Shown: in pieces, positions 6,757 through 14,804 of the stretch
Layout of the letters: the number at the start of each line of letters is the position of its first letter
How positions within the stretch are numbered: the stretch's first letter is position 1
Assembly: GCA_022843855.1 (NCBI GenBank)
Contig: JALHMV010000006.1
Span: forward strand, 1 to 41,870
Origin: Patescibacteria group bacterium
GTDB lineage: Bacteria > Patescibacteriota > UBA1384 > 2-12-FULL-50-11
Direction of reading: 5' to 3'
Length of the DNA stretch: 41,870 nucleotides
Translations under genes and position numbers: made by a program
Notes under the pieces: generated by a model
What the model saw: only the letters and a program-made list of their open reading frames with translations
The model's database searches: none
Told to the model about the DNA's origin: nothing

Positions 6757-6822
6757 ATGAAAATTCTGATCTGGATTATGGTGATTGTCTTTGTAGTGAG
6801 CTCGATCGCCATCTTTATCTAG
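6757..6822 (+). CDS. Unannotated 21-residue single-span membrane peptide
   Basis: ATG at 6757 opens 21 codons beginning MKILIWIMVIVF and ending SSIAIFI, then TAG. Almost every residue is hydrophobic after one N-terminal lysine, i.e. a single membrane helix. A -10 hexamer sits 6 nt before the ATG, the same spacing as other leaderless genes here. The stop lies 4 nt before the cca ATG, so it may also act as a leader that couples translation into cca. Function unknown; conservation is the decisive missing test. Confidence 0.5.
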   Translation: MKILIWIMVIVFVVSSIAIFI

Positions 6823-6826
6823 TTTC

Positions 6827-8185
6827 ATGAGCGTTCGCGTGCCGATTTGGCTTACGAAAGTCGCCGACGAGTTTAGCCGTCGGGGTTTTCGTTTTTTTCT
6901 GGTCGGCGGAGCGGTGCGTGATCAGCTACGGGAGCAAAAAGTTGACGAGTGGGACGTCGCGACCGATGCTGTTCCCGAAGAAGTCCTCACAATCCTTCGC
7001 CACCTCCACGCTAAGAACATCGGGGCTGTCGGAGCGCGCTTCGGCACTATCACGGCCACGTTTGAGGGGGAGCTCCTCGAAATCACAACCTTTCGCGGCG
7101 AACAATACCTCGAGGATTCACGCAAGCCTGTTACGAACTTTAGCGCTACTATCGACGAAGATCTCTCTCGGAGGGATTTTACGATAAACGCCATCGCTTT
7201 CGATGTAAAAAAACGAGAGCTCATCGACCCGTTCAACGGTCAGGGCGATCTACGCAGCCGTATTATTCGGGCGGTCGGGCGACCGACGAGTCGGTTTCAT
7301 GAAGATCCGCTCCGAATGCTCCGGGCGATTCGCTTCGCCGTTCGACTCAGTTTTGTCATCGAAGCCGAGACGGTTCAGGGGATCAAAGACGAACGTGATC
7401 GCGTCGGGCTACTGTCACCAGAACGGGTCGCTCAAGAACTAGACAAGATGCTTATGGCCGAAAAACCAAGCCAAGCCATCACCCTTATGGTTGAAACTGG
7501 TCTGATTAATTACGTCTTTCCCGAATTACTGCCGTCGATTGATCTTGAGTTTGAACCCGGAAGCCATAAGGATATTTATAGCCATATCCTGCAAGTGCTT
7601 GACCAGACCCCTCCCAAGCGTGAGCTGCGATGGTGCGCGCTCCTCCACGATATCGCCAAGCCACAAACACGACGGAAGGTGAACGGTGAGTATCACTTCC
7701 TGGGTCACGAAGTCGTTGGCGCAAAGGTGGCTCGAACAGTACTGCGACGCTTGAAGTACCCAAATGAGTTTGTAGATTACGTTTCCAAGCTAGTCTACCT
7801 TCATCAGCGCATCCCCAACGATGACGGATCCTGGACCGATGGTGCCGTTCGACGCTTCGTCCGAGACGCCGGCGAGTGCCTCGACGACCTTTTTACATTT
7901 GCCGAGGCAGACAATACCGGTAAGAACGAGCGTAAATTAGTCACGTACCGAGAAAAGCGTCGGACGCTTCGAGAACGGATCGTTCGCCTTGAGGCCGAAG
8001 CTGAAATCGCCAAAATTCGACCCCCACTCGACGGCGCTGAGTTAATGGAATTATTCAAACGCCCAGCTGGCCCGTGGATCAAACCGATCAAGGACAAACT
8101 TCTTGAACTCGTTCTCGACGGCGAACTTGCGCCTGATGATAAAGAAAAGGCGGCAAAAATCGCCCGAGAAATCGTTCAGCGGTAA
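6827..8185 (+). CDS. cca: CCA tRNA nucleotidyltransferase with HD domain
   Basis: A 452-residue enzyme that adds or repairs the 3' CCA end of tRNAs. The nucleotidyltransferase head shows FFLVGGAVRD (24-32) and DEWDVATDA (40-48, metal site), then RRDFTINAIAFD, and the neck contains RFHEDPLRMLRAIRFAVRL. A C-terminal HD phosphohydrolase domain is indicated by CALLHDIAKP and FLGHEVVGA, as in bacterial class II enzymes with 2',3'-phosphatase activity. There is no clear Shine-Dalgarno sequence; the ATG lies 4 nt after the stop of the 21-residue peptide, so coupling is plausible. Length is ordinary for the HD-containing form. Confidence 0.95.
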   Translation: MSVRVPIWLTKVADEFSRRGFRFFLVGGAVRDQLREQKVDEWDVATDAVPEEVLTILRHLHAKNIGAVGARFGTITATFEGELLEITTFRGEQYLEDSRKPVTNFSATIDEDLSRRDFTINAIAFDVKKRELIDPFNGQGDLRSRIIRAVGRPTSRFHEDPLRMLRAIRFAVRLSFVIEAETVQGIKDERDRVGLLSPERVAQELDKMLMAEKPSQAITLMVETGLINYVFPELLPSIDLEFEPGSHKDIYSHILQVLDQTPPKRELRWCALLHDIAKPQTRRKVNGEYHFLGHEVVGAKVARTVLRRLKYPNEFVDYVSKLVYLHQRIPNDDGSWTDGAVRRFVRDAGECLDDLFTFAEADNTGKNERKLVTYREKRRTLRERIVRLEAEAEIAKIRPPLDGAELMELFKRPAGPWIKPIKDKLLELVLDGELAPDDKEKAAKIAREIVQR

Positions 8186-8188
8186 CGC

Positions 8189-8217
8189 TTGGCGATGCTG
8201 GCTCGATCAGGTACGGT
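8189..8217 (+). promoter_or_regulatory. Promoter of the DUF3048 gene
   Basis: -35 TTGGCG (8189-8194), 17-nt spacer, -10 TACGGT (8212-8217). The expected start near 8224 precedes a GGAGG motif at 8229-8233. Confidence 0.6.
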
Positions 8218-8237
8218 AGAAGGAGAACGGAGGGAAA

Positions 8238-9344
8238 ATTTTTACATTTAAACGAAAGAGCGTCATCACCACGAACGCGGCCGGCCAGCCGAAGAAGGCT
8301 CGTCGCCGCGTAGCAGTATTTGGTATCCCGCTGATCGCCATTCTTATTCTGTCTGGCGTGATTTGGTATTGGGGCGCAAACACAACGGTGAAGGAAGAGG
8401 AACAGAAAAAGGTTGAACCGCCACCGCCGCCAACTGAAGTTGACCACCTCATTACCGGGGTGAAGGTCGCGCCTGGATCGCATAACTATCATCCCGTTGC
8501 CGTTATGATTGAAAACTCAACTGCTGCCCGTCCTCAAGCCGGCCTTACCAGCGCCGACCTTGTGTACGAGATCGTCACCGAAGGCGGCATCACCCGCTTC
8601 ATGGGGATATATTCGAGCAACTTCCCCACAAAAGCCGGTCCGGTTCGTTCAGCCCGAAGCTATTTCATCGACTACCTCAGCGAGTTTGACGCCTTTTACG
8701 CTCACGCGGGCGGCTCGCCAACAGCCATTGAGCGTATTCGCCAGTACGGTATTAAGGACTACCCGCATTCGGCTGATGCGTATTGGCGCGAACCCCGCAG
8801 AGGTGTTGCCAGCGAACACACGCTCTTCACTGACGTTTCGAAGATCTACAACTTTGGCGTCAGCAAAAAGGGCTGGGATCCCCGAGCAGAGTTTAAGACC
8901 TGGCTTTTCAAGGATCCATCTGCCACACCGGCAGCAACAGCAACAGTCACAATCAACTTCTCCAGTGGACAGTTTAATACCGTTTGGAACTTTGATCCCG
9001 TAACCAACATGTATATGAGAACGATGGCCGGCTCTCCCCATAAAGATGCCGTAACCGGCGCTCAGATCGCCGTTCGAACCCTAGCGGCTATCTCCGTACC
9101 GCACTCAGCCAATCCGCCGTATAAAGGCACCGGCAAGGAGTCGGAGTGGAACATGACCACGATTGGCGAGGGCGCAGCGACGCTTTTCCAGGACGGTACC
9201 GCTACCGCCGCCCGGTGGAAAAAACCAAGTCGAACCGAACGCCTACGATTGTACGACGCCACGACCGGGACGGAGTTAGAGGTCAACCGTGGCAAGATCT
9301 GGATCGCTGTCGTTCCGCAAGGAGGCAGCTACTCGCAGATTTAA
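8238..9344 (+). CDS. DUF3048 (YerB-like) membrane-anchored protein, probable AUU start
   Basis: A protein of about 368 residues: basic N-terminus, one membrane span (about 28-50, VAVFGIPLIAILILSGVIWYW), a proline-rich linker, then the two DUF3048 domains. HNYHPVAVMIENSTAARPQAGL, VTEGGITRFMGIY and KAGPVRSARSYF mark the first; WNMTTIGEGAATLFQDG to IWIAVVPQG marks the second. The frame is open from 8220, but it contains no ATG, GTG or TTG until a GTG at 8358 inside the membrane span. An ATT at 8238 lies 4 nt after GGAGG and gives a natural N-terminus, so AUU initiation is proposed. Family members such as Bacillus YerB are extracytoplasmic with uncertain function; binding of cell-wall material is inferred. 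A terminator follows at once. Confidence 0.82.
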   Translation: MFTFKRKSVITTNAAGQPKKARRRVAVFGIPLIAILILSGVIWYWGANTTVKEEEQKKVEPPPPPTEVDHLITGVKVAPGSHNYHPVAVMIENSTAARPQAGLTSADLVYEIVTEGGITRFMGIYSSNFPTKAGPVRSARSYFIDYLSEFDAFYAHAGGSPTAIERIRQYGIKDYPHSADAYWREPRRGVASEHTLFTDVSKIYNFGVSKKGWDPRAEFKTWLFKDPSATPAATATVTINFSSGQFNTVWNFDPVTNMYMRTMAGSPHKDAVTGAQIAVRTLAAISVPHSANPPYKGTGKESEWNMTTIGEGAATLFQDGTATAARWKKPSRTERLRLYDATTGTELEVNRGKIWIAVVPQGGSYSQI

Positions 9345-9355
9345 TTCACCTACAC

Positions 9356-9385
9356 AAAAAAGAACTCCCGAAGGAGTTCTTTTTT
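9356..9385. terminator. Bidirectional terminator between convergent genes
   Basis: GAACTCC (9362-9368), loop CGAA, GGAGTTC (9373-9379), flanked by six A on the left and six T on the right. It serves both the DUF3048 gene and the leftward transglycosylase gene. Confidence 0.95.
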
Positions 9386-9386
9386 G

Positions 9387-10121
9387 TTACCACCAGCGCT
9401 TTTTCAGCCAGAAATGGTAAGCGTTCTGCCAACTACCGTACCGAGCCTTGGCGTAGCTATCACACCATTTGAGCTGGGTAAGGGTATTGCTCTCCCAGTC
9501 GACACCGGCCGAAGCCATTTTGCGACCAGGCAGCGCCTGACAGATTCCGTACGCGCCGCTCCCTTGACGGTTATAGGTCAGCGTTCCGTTCCAGCCGGCT
9601 TCATGGTTGATGATGAAGTCGACGTAGACCCATTGGTCCTGCGGAATGCCAGCCATCGTCATGAGCTCAACCGCCGAGGCGGTGAACGTCACTTTCTTAG
9701 GCTTGGCAAGTGCGAGGGCGCGAGCTGCTTCCTGCTTAACTCGTTCGTTGGCCTGGTAGACCGACTCCACAACCTCAATTGAGGCCTGTGTACTCGTTGG
9801 CGCGACGATGTCTTCTGACAACGTCAACGTCACTGGAGTTACGGTTTCGGGTGGCACGGGAGCAACGGCGGGAGTAACGCTGTAGGCAGCCATGACCACA
9901 CCAAGCGGTAAAACAAGCGGTGCGACCAGAAGCACAAACACAGCGTTTTGCAGTAGGCGCGATTTTGTAACGTTCTTTTTGACTCGACGCTCGATGCGCT
10001 TCAGCGCCTTCGAAGCATCGGTGGTGATGGTATCGATCGTTGATCGAAACTCACCGGCGACTTCCTTAACCCTCCCTTGATGCCAAGACGAGATTCGTCG
10101 TCCCAGCGGGGCTAAGTTCAT
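9387..10121 (-). CDS. Membrane-anchored lytic transglycosylase (SLT-like)
   Basis: A 244-residue cell-wall enzyme. A basic, probably helical cytoplasmic segment (1-55) leads to one membrane span (56-78), a Pro/Thr-rich linker and a C-terminal transglycosylase domain from about 145. DFIINHEAGWNGTLTYNRQGSGAYGICQA holds the catalytic glutamate (E174) and the glycine-rich second motif of SLT-like muramidases, and the protein ends with NAYHFWLKKRWW. Such enzymes cleave peptidoglycan glycan strands. A strong promoter lies at 10229-10257; AAAGGAG is present in the leader but about 18 nt from the ATG, so the ribosome-binding site is uncertain. The leader can form several hairpins. Confidence 0.85.
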   Translation of the reverse strand: MNLAPLGRRISSWHQGRVKEVAGEFRSTIDTITTDASKALKRIERRVKKNVTKSRLLQNAVFVLLVAPLVLPLGVVMAAYSVTPAVAPVPPETVTPVTLTLSEDIVAPTSTQASIEVVESVYQANERVKQEAARALALAKPKKVTFTASAVELMTMAGIPQDQWVYVDFIINHEAGWNGTLTYNRQGSGAYGICQALPGRKMASAGVDWESNTLTQLKWCDSYAKARYGSWQNAYHFWLKKRWW

Positions 10122-10154
10122 CTTGTTGTGAAAGTGTTTAACTCCTTTCGTTAT

Positions 10155-10222
10155 CTTCGCTTCGACAGCGAAGCTCCCGTTTTATTCAGAAAGTCTTTAA
10201 AAAAGACTTCCCGACGGAAGTG
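10155..10222 (-). promoter_or_regulatory. Structured 5' leader of the transglycosylase gene
   Basis: Read leftward from the predicted start near 10222, the RNA begins with CTTCC-GTCG-GGAAG followed by TTTTTT, which can alternatively pair as AAGTCTT with AAGACTT. A third stem, CTTCGCT with AGCGAAG (10155-10173), precedes the coding region. Overlapping stems with a U-run resemble an attenuator, but no ligand or leader peptide is evident. Confidence 0.35.
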
Positions 10223-10228
10223 TAACGG

Positions 10229-10257
10229 ATTATAGAATAATTGCCCGGAAAGGTCAA
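10229..10257 (-). promoter_or_regulatory. Strong promoter of the transglycosylase gene
   Basis: Leftward -35 TTGACC (10252-10257), 17-nt spacer, perfect -10 TATAAT (10229-10234). It overlaps the promoter region of the rightward HIT gene. Confidence 0.85.
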
Positions 10258-10267
10258 GGGTTTGAGG

Positions 10268-10276
10268 TGATATAAT
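10268..10276 (+). promoter_or_regulatory. Extended -10 promoter of the HIT gene, leaderless
   Basis: TGATATAAT is a perfect extended -10 element; the ATG at 10283 follows 6 nt later. No -35 is needed for this class. Confidence 0.75.
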
Positions 10277-10282
10277 CGACGC

Positions 10283-10606
10283 ATGCAAACCTGTATTTTC
10301 TGCCAAATCGCTGCGGAAACCGTGCCGTGCGAAAAGATACTCGAGGATCGCGACTGTATGGCTTTTAGAAGTATAGACCCTAAAGCGACGGTCCATATTC
10401 TCGTTATCCCCAAGCGACACGCCGAACGGCCAGAGGAACTTACAGCTGTTGAGCTCGAATCAATGTTTAAGGCTAGCGAAGAAGTTGCTCAGATCGCAGG
10501 CGTAAAAGACTCTGGCTATAAACTCTGTTTTAACGTCGGTAAACCGTATCAACTCGTCCCGCACGTCCACTTACACGTCCTGGGCGGCCCCGACCTTCGC
10601 GATTAG
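10283..10606 (+). CDS. HIT-family (HINT-like) nucleotide hydrolase
   Basis: A 107-residue member of the histidine-triad superfamily, hydrolysing nucleoside phosphoramidates or similar nucleotides. The triad HVHLHVLGG (His94, 96, 98) is intact, and CIFCQIAAETVPCEKIL at the N-terminus is typical, with a C-x2-C that in many relatives helps bind zinc. The substrate cannot be predicted. The ATG is set by the TATAAT box 6 nt upstream; there is no Shine-Dalgarno sequence. It is divergent from the transglycosylase gene. Confidence 0.93.
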   Translation: MQTCIFCQIAAETVPCEKILEDRDCMAFRSIDPKATVHILVIPKRHAERPEELTAVELESMFKASEEVAQIAGVKDSGYKLCFNVGKPYQLVPHVHLHVLGGPDLRD

Positions 10607-10796
10607 GGTAAAGCCAGGGAGCCTGTTCGAGTACTCTTAGATCTCCTACGAACGTCGGTGGATCCAAAGTTCAGCTGCGCTCGGCTCTGTAGGGGTATGG
10701 GTGCCATTTCTAGAACACCACAATTCCTGCTTACCAAAGAACACAACAACACTACCTGAGATCAGGGGAAAAATCAGTGGTTTGAGGTAAGTAATT

Positions 10797-10912
10797 GAAA
10801 ACCGGCAAGCCATGGAACAGCGCTGCCGGTTTTCTCCTCCCGCCTGGGGCGATGTGCCGGGGTATGGGGTGTGGGGCCTAGGGGCGGGCTTCTAAACTCT
10901 GAGTCCCTGGTC
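10797..10912 (+). repeat. Hairpin element, copy 1
   Basis: GAAAACCGGCA (10797-10807) pairs perfectly with TGCCGGTTTTC (10824-10834); the loop is AGCCATGGAACAGCGC. A GC-rich tail ends in AGGGGCGGGCTTC and AACTCTGAG. Copy 2 at 15012-15104 has the same loop, compensatory changes in the stem and a related tail. The rest of the 366-bp gap between HIT and rpsU shows no gene. The T-run after the stem is short, so this is not simply a terminator. Confidence 0.8.
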
Positions 10913-10957
10913 CCTACAAAGAATATGCGGGGACTTACCCTCACCGGCATTTTTTGC

Positions 10958-10963
10958 TACAAT
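10958..10963 (+). promoter_or_regulatory. -10 box of rpsU
   Basis: TACAAT with 9 nt to the rpsU ATG, giving a leader of two or three nucleotides. The -35 region is weak. Confidence 0.5.
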
Positions 10964-10972
10964 TTCCAAGCA

Positions 10973-11224
10973 ATGGACGAAAAAGTTGAACAGACAGAAC
11001 AACCTGAGCGCCCACGATACTCTCGCCGCGACGGTGAAGAGGGCGGCCGCGCGCCGATGTCAGTCGAAGTTATGCTTCGCCGTTTTTTCCGTGACGTTCA
11101 ACAGTCCGAAATCATGACCGAAATCAAGAAGCGCCGTTTCTTTGAGAAAAAAGCTTCCCGTAACAAGCGTCGCGCCGTTGCCCAGGTTCGCGCTGTCCGC
11201 CGTAAAACTAAACGAGGCTACTAA
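10973..11224 (+). CDS. rpsU: 30S ribosomal protein S21
   Basis: An 83-residue S21. The conserved part starts at MSVEVMLRRFFRDVQQSEI and runs through RRFFEKKASRNKR to the basic end RRKTKRGY. About 27 acidic and proline-rich residues precede it, which usual S21 proteins lack. The frame continues upstream, but the ATG at 10973 just after a -10 box is the natural start. S21 sits near the mRNA exit region of the 30S subunit and assists initiation. Its TAA overlaps the yqeY ATG by one base, and it heads a run rpsU-yqeY-ybeY-ftsA. Confidence 0.93.
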   Translation: MDEKVEQTEQPERPRYSRRDGEEGGRAPMSVEVMLRRFFRDVQQSEIMTEIKKRRFFEKKASRNKRRAVAQVRAVRRKTKRGY

Positions 11225-11661
11225 TGCTGCAGCGGGTTGAAAACGATCTACTCGACGCCATGCGCGCCGGGGATACTATCAAACGTGAAACTCTCAGGAT
11301 GCTCAAAAGTGCGCTCAAGAACGCTCAGATCGAAAAAGGCAGCGAACTAACCGACGAGGAGGCGATTGTGATTGCTCAAAAAGAAGTGAAGCGCCGGAAC
11401 GAAGCGATCGAGGGATTTACGGCCGCTGGCAAACCAGAGCTGGCTGAGGCCGAAGCGCAAGAAGCCAAGATTTTAGCTCAATACGTACCCGCTCAGATGG
11501 AAGAGGCCGACATTCGCTCTATTGTCGAACGGCACCTGGTTGATAATCCGGCAACGCTCACCGAGATGGGCAAAGTCATGGGTGCACTGACCCCGCAATT
11601 TAAAGGCAAGGCCGACATGGGCCTCGTCTCAAAGATAGTTCGAGAATTACTCCAGGGTTAA
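11224..11661 (+). CDS. yqeY: YqeY-like protein (GatB/YqeY domain)
   Basis: A 145-residue all-helical protein matching stand-alone YqeY in length and pattern: KRETLRMLKSALKNAQIEKG near the start, then AQKEVKRRNEAIEGF, and EMGKVMGALTPQFKGKADMGLVSKIV at the end. The domain is shared with the tail of GatB and MnmE-linked proteins and is thought to touch tRNA, but the function of the free form is not settled. Its ATG overlaps the rpsU stop (TAATG), and the rpsU-yqeY pairing is common in bacteria. Confidence 0.92.
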   Translation: MLQRVENDLLDAMRAGDTIKRETLRMLKSALKNAQIEKGSELTDEEAIVIAQKEVKRRNEAIEGFTAAGKPELAEAEAQEAKILAQYVPAQMEEADIRSIVERHLVDNPATLTEMGKVMGALTPQFKGKADMGLVSKIVRELLQG

Positions 11662-11664
11662 GTT

Positions 11665-12072
11665 ATGGCCCCAACGCTCGAGCTCGTATTTTTGGGTGAG
11701 AGCAAAACAGTTGACACCGATCGTCTCGCCGACCGTCTTCAGCGCGTATTCGCTCGCGTTGGCGCTCCCCAGGGCAATCCGCCTATCAGCTTGCGCCCCG
11801 AGGAGGCGATTGGTAGATTGGTAACAGAAATAGTTTTTGTGGGGGACAAAAAAATACGCGCACTAAATAAGCAGTTTCGAGGGGAAGACAGGCCAACCGA
11901 TGTTCTAAGTTTTGAGCGACCTCATCACGCCCCGGAATACCCAGCCAGCGTCGTTATCTCACTCGAGACCGCCGCGCGACAAGCCAAAGACGCCGGCTGG
12001 AGCCTTGACGATGAAGTGCGTATCTTGGCAAGCCACGGCCTACTCCACGTCTTGGGGTTTGGCCACCGCTAA
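11665..12072 (+). CDS. ybeY: Endoribonuclease YbeY, short C-terminus
   Basis: A 135-residue metal-dependent RNase that matures rRNA ends. The zinc motif HGLLHVLGFGH keeps all three histidines (124, 128, 134). Two things are odd: the aspartate usually found before the last histidine is glycine, and the protein stops one residue after that histidine, so it lacks the usual C-terminal helix of about 15-25 residues. The stop is followed by a second in-frame TGA, and other frames offer no matching helix, so this looks like a natural truncation and not a simple frameshift. It starts 3 nt after yqeY. Confidence 0.88.
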   Translation: MAPTLELVFLGESKTVDTDRLADRLQRVFARVGAPQGNPPISLRPEEAIGRLVTEIVFVGDKKIRALNKQFRGEDRPTDVLSFERPHHAPEYPASVVISLETAARQAKDAGWSLDDEVRILASHGLLHVLGFGHR

Positions 12073-12101
12073 TGATCATGCAGGGAGCGGGGTATTAGCG
12101 T

Positions 12102-13340
12102 ATGGCGCAGGATAATTTCATCGTTGGCGTCGACATCGGTTCGTCCAAGATCGCCGTTTGTGTCGCAACGCAAAACGAAGGAAGCCTTCAGATCGTTGGG
12201 GTCTCAACCGTACCGTTTGGTGGAGTGCGTAAAGGCATGATCACCGACATCGAAGAGACCGTCTCCGCCCTTTCTCATGCCCTTGAAGAAGCAGAACGGA
12301 TGGCCGGCGGAGCGATTAGCCACGCCTTTGTCAGTATTAGCGGGCCGCACATCGAAACCATGCCAGCCAAGGGCGTCGTTGCGATCTCTAAGCCCAACGG
12401 TGAAATCGATCACGCCGATGTTGTGCGTGTTGTTGACGCTGCTAAAACTGTCGCCCTACCGCAAAACCGGGAATTGCTTCACGTCTTTCCGCATCATTTT
12501 GTCGTTGACGGCCACGAGGAGATTCGCGATCCCATCGGCATGAACGGCATTAGACTTGAAACCGAGGCACTCGTCATCTCAAGCTCATCGGCTGCCTTGC
12601 GCAACCTAATAAAAGCAGTCGATCAAGCAGGTCTCGAGATTGACGGGATCGTCTTTGCGCCGCTGGCAACGGCGAAGGCAGTCACAACGAAGCAGCAGCG
12701 CGAAACTGGTGTGATACTCATCGATGTCGGCGCCGGTTCGACAAACATTGCCGTCTATGAAGAGGGTGAGCTCCTCCACGCGGCGAGCTTGCCGATTGGT
12801 TCAAGGCATATAACAAACGATATTGCGATCGGCTTACGCAAGAACCTTGACGTTGCCGAAGCGATTAAGCTCAAGTACGGCTCCGTTATTCCCGATAACG
12901 TGCGTGAAACGGAGCAGATCAACCTATCGGTCCTCGATCCAGCCGAAGATGAGAAAGTAAGCCGTCGTCAGGTAGCCGAGATTATGGAAGCCCGAGCGAT
13001 CGAAATGCTCCAAATGATCAAAGACGAGCTCGACAAGATCGGTAAAGACGGTCTTCTGCCGGCCGGCGCCGTTTTGACTGGCTGCGGCGCTGCCTTGGAA
13101 GATCTGTGCGAATTAGCGCGCAAGGAGCTGCGCCTTCCGGCCGAGCTAGGGTTCCCGACCGCCCCGATGAGCGGCATGATTGACAAAATAGACAATCCAA
13201 TTTACGCTACCAGCGTCGGTCTGGTCCTCTGGGGAATCGAAGAGAAACAGGGAGGGTCGCCGCGAAGCACGTTTGATCTCAAGAAACTCGGGGGGGTGTT
13301 CGATAAAGTGCGCAACATCGTGGAGCGGTTTACGCGATGA
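12102..13340 (+). CDS. ftsA: Cell division protein FtsA
   Basis: A 412-residue actin-like ATPase that anchors FtsZ filaments to the membrane. The phosphate-1 motif is VGVDIGSSKIAVCV, the second is VILIDVGAGSTNIAVYE, and the adenosine motif is AVLTGCGAALEDL. The FtsA-specific 1C domain follows residue 80 (SHAFVSISGPHIE). The C-terminal KKLGGVFDKVRNIVERFTR is the amphipathic membrane-binding helix. It precedes ftsZ by 113 nt, the usual order. No clear ribosome-binding site is seen; a GGGAG lies about 17 nt before the ATG. Confidence 0.95.
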   Translation: MAQDNFIVGVDIGSSKIAVCVATQNEGSLQIVGVSTVPFGGVRKGMITDIEETVSALSHALEEAERMAGGAISHAFVSISGPHIETMPAKGVVAISKPNGEIDHADVVRVVDAAKTVALPQNRELLHVFPHHFVVDGHEEIRDPIGMNGIRLETEALVISSSSAALRNLIKAVDQAGLEIDGIVFAPLATAKAVTTKQQRETGVILIDVGAGSTNIAVYEEGELLHAASLPIGSRHITNDIAIGLRKNLDVAEAIKLKYGSVIPDNVRETEQINLSVLDPAEDEKVSRRQVAEIMEARAIEMLQMIKDELDKIGKDGLLPAGAVLTGCGAALEDLCELARKELRLPAELGFPTAPMSGMIDKIDNPIYATSVGLVLWGIEEKQGGSPRSTFDLKKLGGVFDKVRNIVERFTR

Positions 13341-13453
13341 GAAGCGATCGGTTCCGCGGTTTGCTGCGAAACTTTACGAACTAGTAGTTTTGCGGTACAA
13401 ACCACTTAATCAACCTTAATGAATATATACTTTTACTCGAAACCTCTCACGAC

Positions 13454-14713
13454 ATGGACAAAGAAAGCTTAGACACGCTCGCTAATATTAAAGTCTGCGG
13501 CGTTGGCGGCTCCGGCGGTAACGCCATCGCCCGAATGATCGCAGCACGCGTGCGTGGTGTCGAGTTTATCGCTGTCAACACAGATGCCCAAGCTCTGATC
13601 AACAACCCAGCACCCACCAAGGTGCAGATTGGAAAAGAAACCACACGGGGCTTAGGCGCCGGTGCTGACACCGAAGTCGGTCGTAGATCGGCCGAAGAAA
13701 ACAAGGATGAGATTTACGAAGTGCTCAAAGGCGCGGATATGGTTTTTGTTACCTACGGCGCCGGTGGCGGTACGGGAACTGGGGCAGCGCCGCTTGTCGC
13801 CCAAATCGCCAAAGAGCTCGGTGCTCTAACTGTTGGTGTTGTCACTAAACCGTTTAGTTTTGAGGGATTGCGCCGCAAGAAGATGGCCGAGCTCGGCATC
13901 GAAGAACTCCGCGACAAAGTTGATACTCTGATCACTATTCCGAACGACCGGCTTCTTCAGGTTATCGATAAGAAGACATCGCTACCCGACGCCTTCGGTA
14001 TCGTTGACGATATCTTACGCCAAGGCGTTCAAGGTATTTCTGACCTCATTATTGTGCCTGGGATTATCAACGTCGACTTCGCTGACGTGCGAACGATTAT
14101 GAAAGACGCTGGCTCAGCCTTAATGGGTATCGGTCGCGCCTCGGGTGAGAACCGCGCCATCGAGGCTGCTCGCCAAGCAATCGACTCACCGCTCCTCGAG
14201 CTCTCAATCGACGGCGCCATGGGCATTCTCTACAACATCACCGGTGGCCCGGACATGACAATGTACGAAGTCGAGGAAGCCTCGAAGGCCATCACGGAAG
14301 CAGCTCACCCAGAAGCCAATATTATCTTCGGAGCGATCGTTGATGACGCTATGAGCGGCGAAATTAAGATTACAGTTATCGCAACCGGCTTTGAAAACGA
14401 AATCGCCAAAACGCCGCCAAAGCGTCGCTCGATCGACGAGGGTTTCGGGATGGGCATGCGACCAGCCGCATCAACGCCAACCAGTGGCGGATTTAACACT
14501 GTCCCGTTCTTCGGTAGCTCGAACCCGGCCCCAGCCGCCCCGCCAACGAGCCCGATGGATTACGAGCCGATGATCGATCCGCGCCCAACCAATCGACCGG
14601 ACAGACGCGATCGCTCACCACAGCCTGAGCCCGAACCGATGCCGTCGCCCAAGGAAAAAGACGCCGACGACGAGTTTGACGTTCCCGCTTTCATTCGACG
14701 TAAGCTTCGTTAG
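13454..14713 (+). CDS. ftsZ: Cell division GTPase FtsZ
   Basis: A 419-residue tubulin-like GTPase forming the division ring. [16 protein letters not shown] begins the nucleotide fold, and the tubulin signature [12 protein letters not shown] lies at about 103-114. T7-loop residues appear in [11 protein letters not shown] Pro/Ser/Asp-rich linker of about 75 residues ends in the conserved tail [14 protein letters not shown], which binds FtsA. The preceding 113 nt contain a TATACT about 20 nt upstream and a weak GU-containing stem near 13358-13393; no Shine-Dalgarno sequence is visible. Confidence 0.97.
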   Translation: MDKESLDTLANIKVCGVGGSGGNAIARMIAARVRGVEFIAVNTDAQALINNPAPTKVQIGKETTRGLGAGADTEVGRRSAEENKDEIYEVLKGADMVFVTYGAGGGTGTGAAPLVAQIAKELGALTVGVVTKPFSFEGLRRKKMAELGIEELRDKVDTLITIPNDRLLQVIDKKTSLPDAFGIVDDILRQGVQGISDLIIVPGIINVDFADVRTIMKDAGSALMGIGRASGENRAIEAARQAIDSPLLELSIDGAMGILYNITGGPDMTMYEVEEASKAITEAAHPEANIIFGAIVDDAMSGEIKITVIATGFENEIAKTPPKRRSIDEGFGMGMRPAASTPTSGGFNTVPFFGSSNPAPAAPPTSPMDYEPMIDPRPTNRPDRRDRSPQPEPEPMPSPKEKDADDEFDVPAFIRRKLR

Positions 14714-14792
14714 AAGTTTATTGGCACATCACGCGAGATTCAAAGAAATCACACTAACCTCATAGGGTGAAAACTCAAGGAAGTAAAACTTG

Positions 14793-14798
14793 TATAAT
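14793..14798 (+). promoter_or_regulatory. -10 box of the small membrane protein, leaderless
   Basis: Perfect TATAAT followed by 6 nt and the ATG at 14805; no good -35. Confidence 0.6.
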
Positions 14799-14804
14799 TA
14801 AGCG

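Noticed and set aside
8195-8251. 18-codon ATG frame before the DUF3048 gene joined by frameshift
   Set aside because: It would need a +1 shift, and the A/T run there fits only a -1 slip; an AUU start explains the gene more simply.
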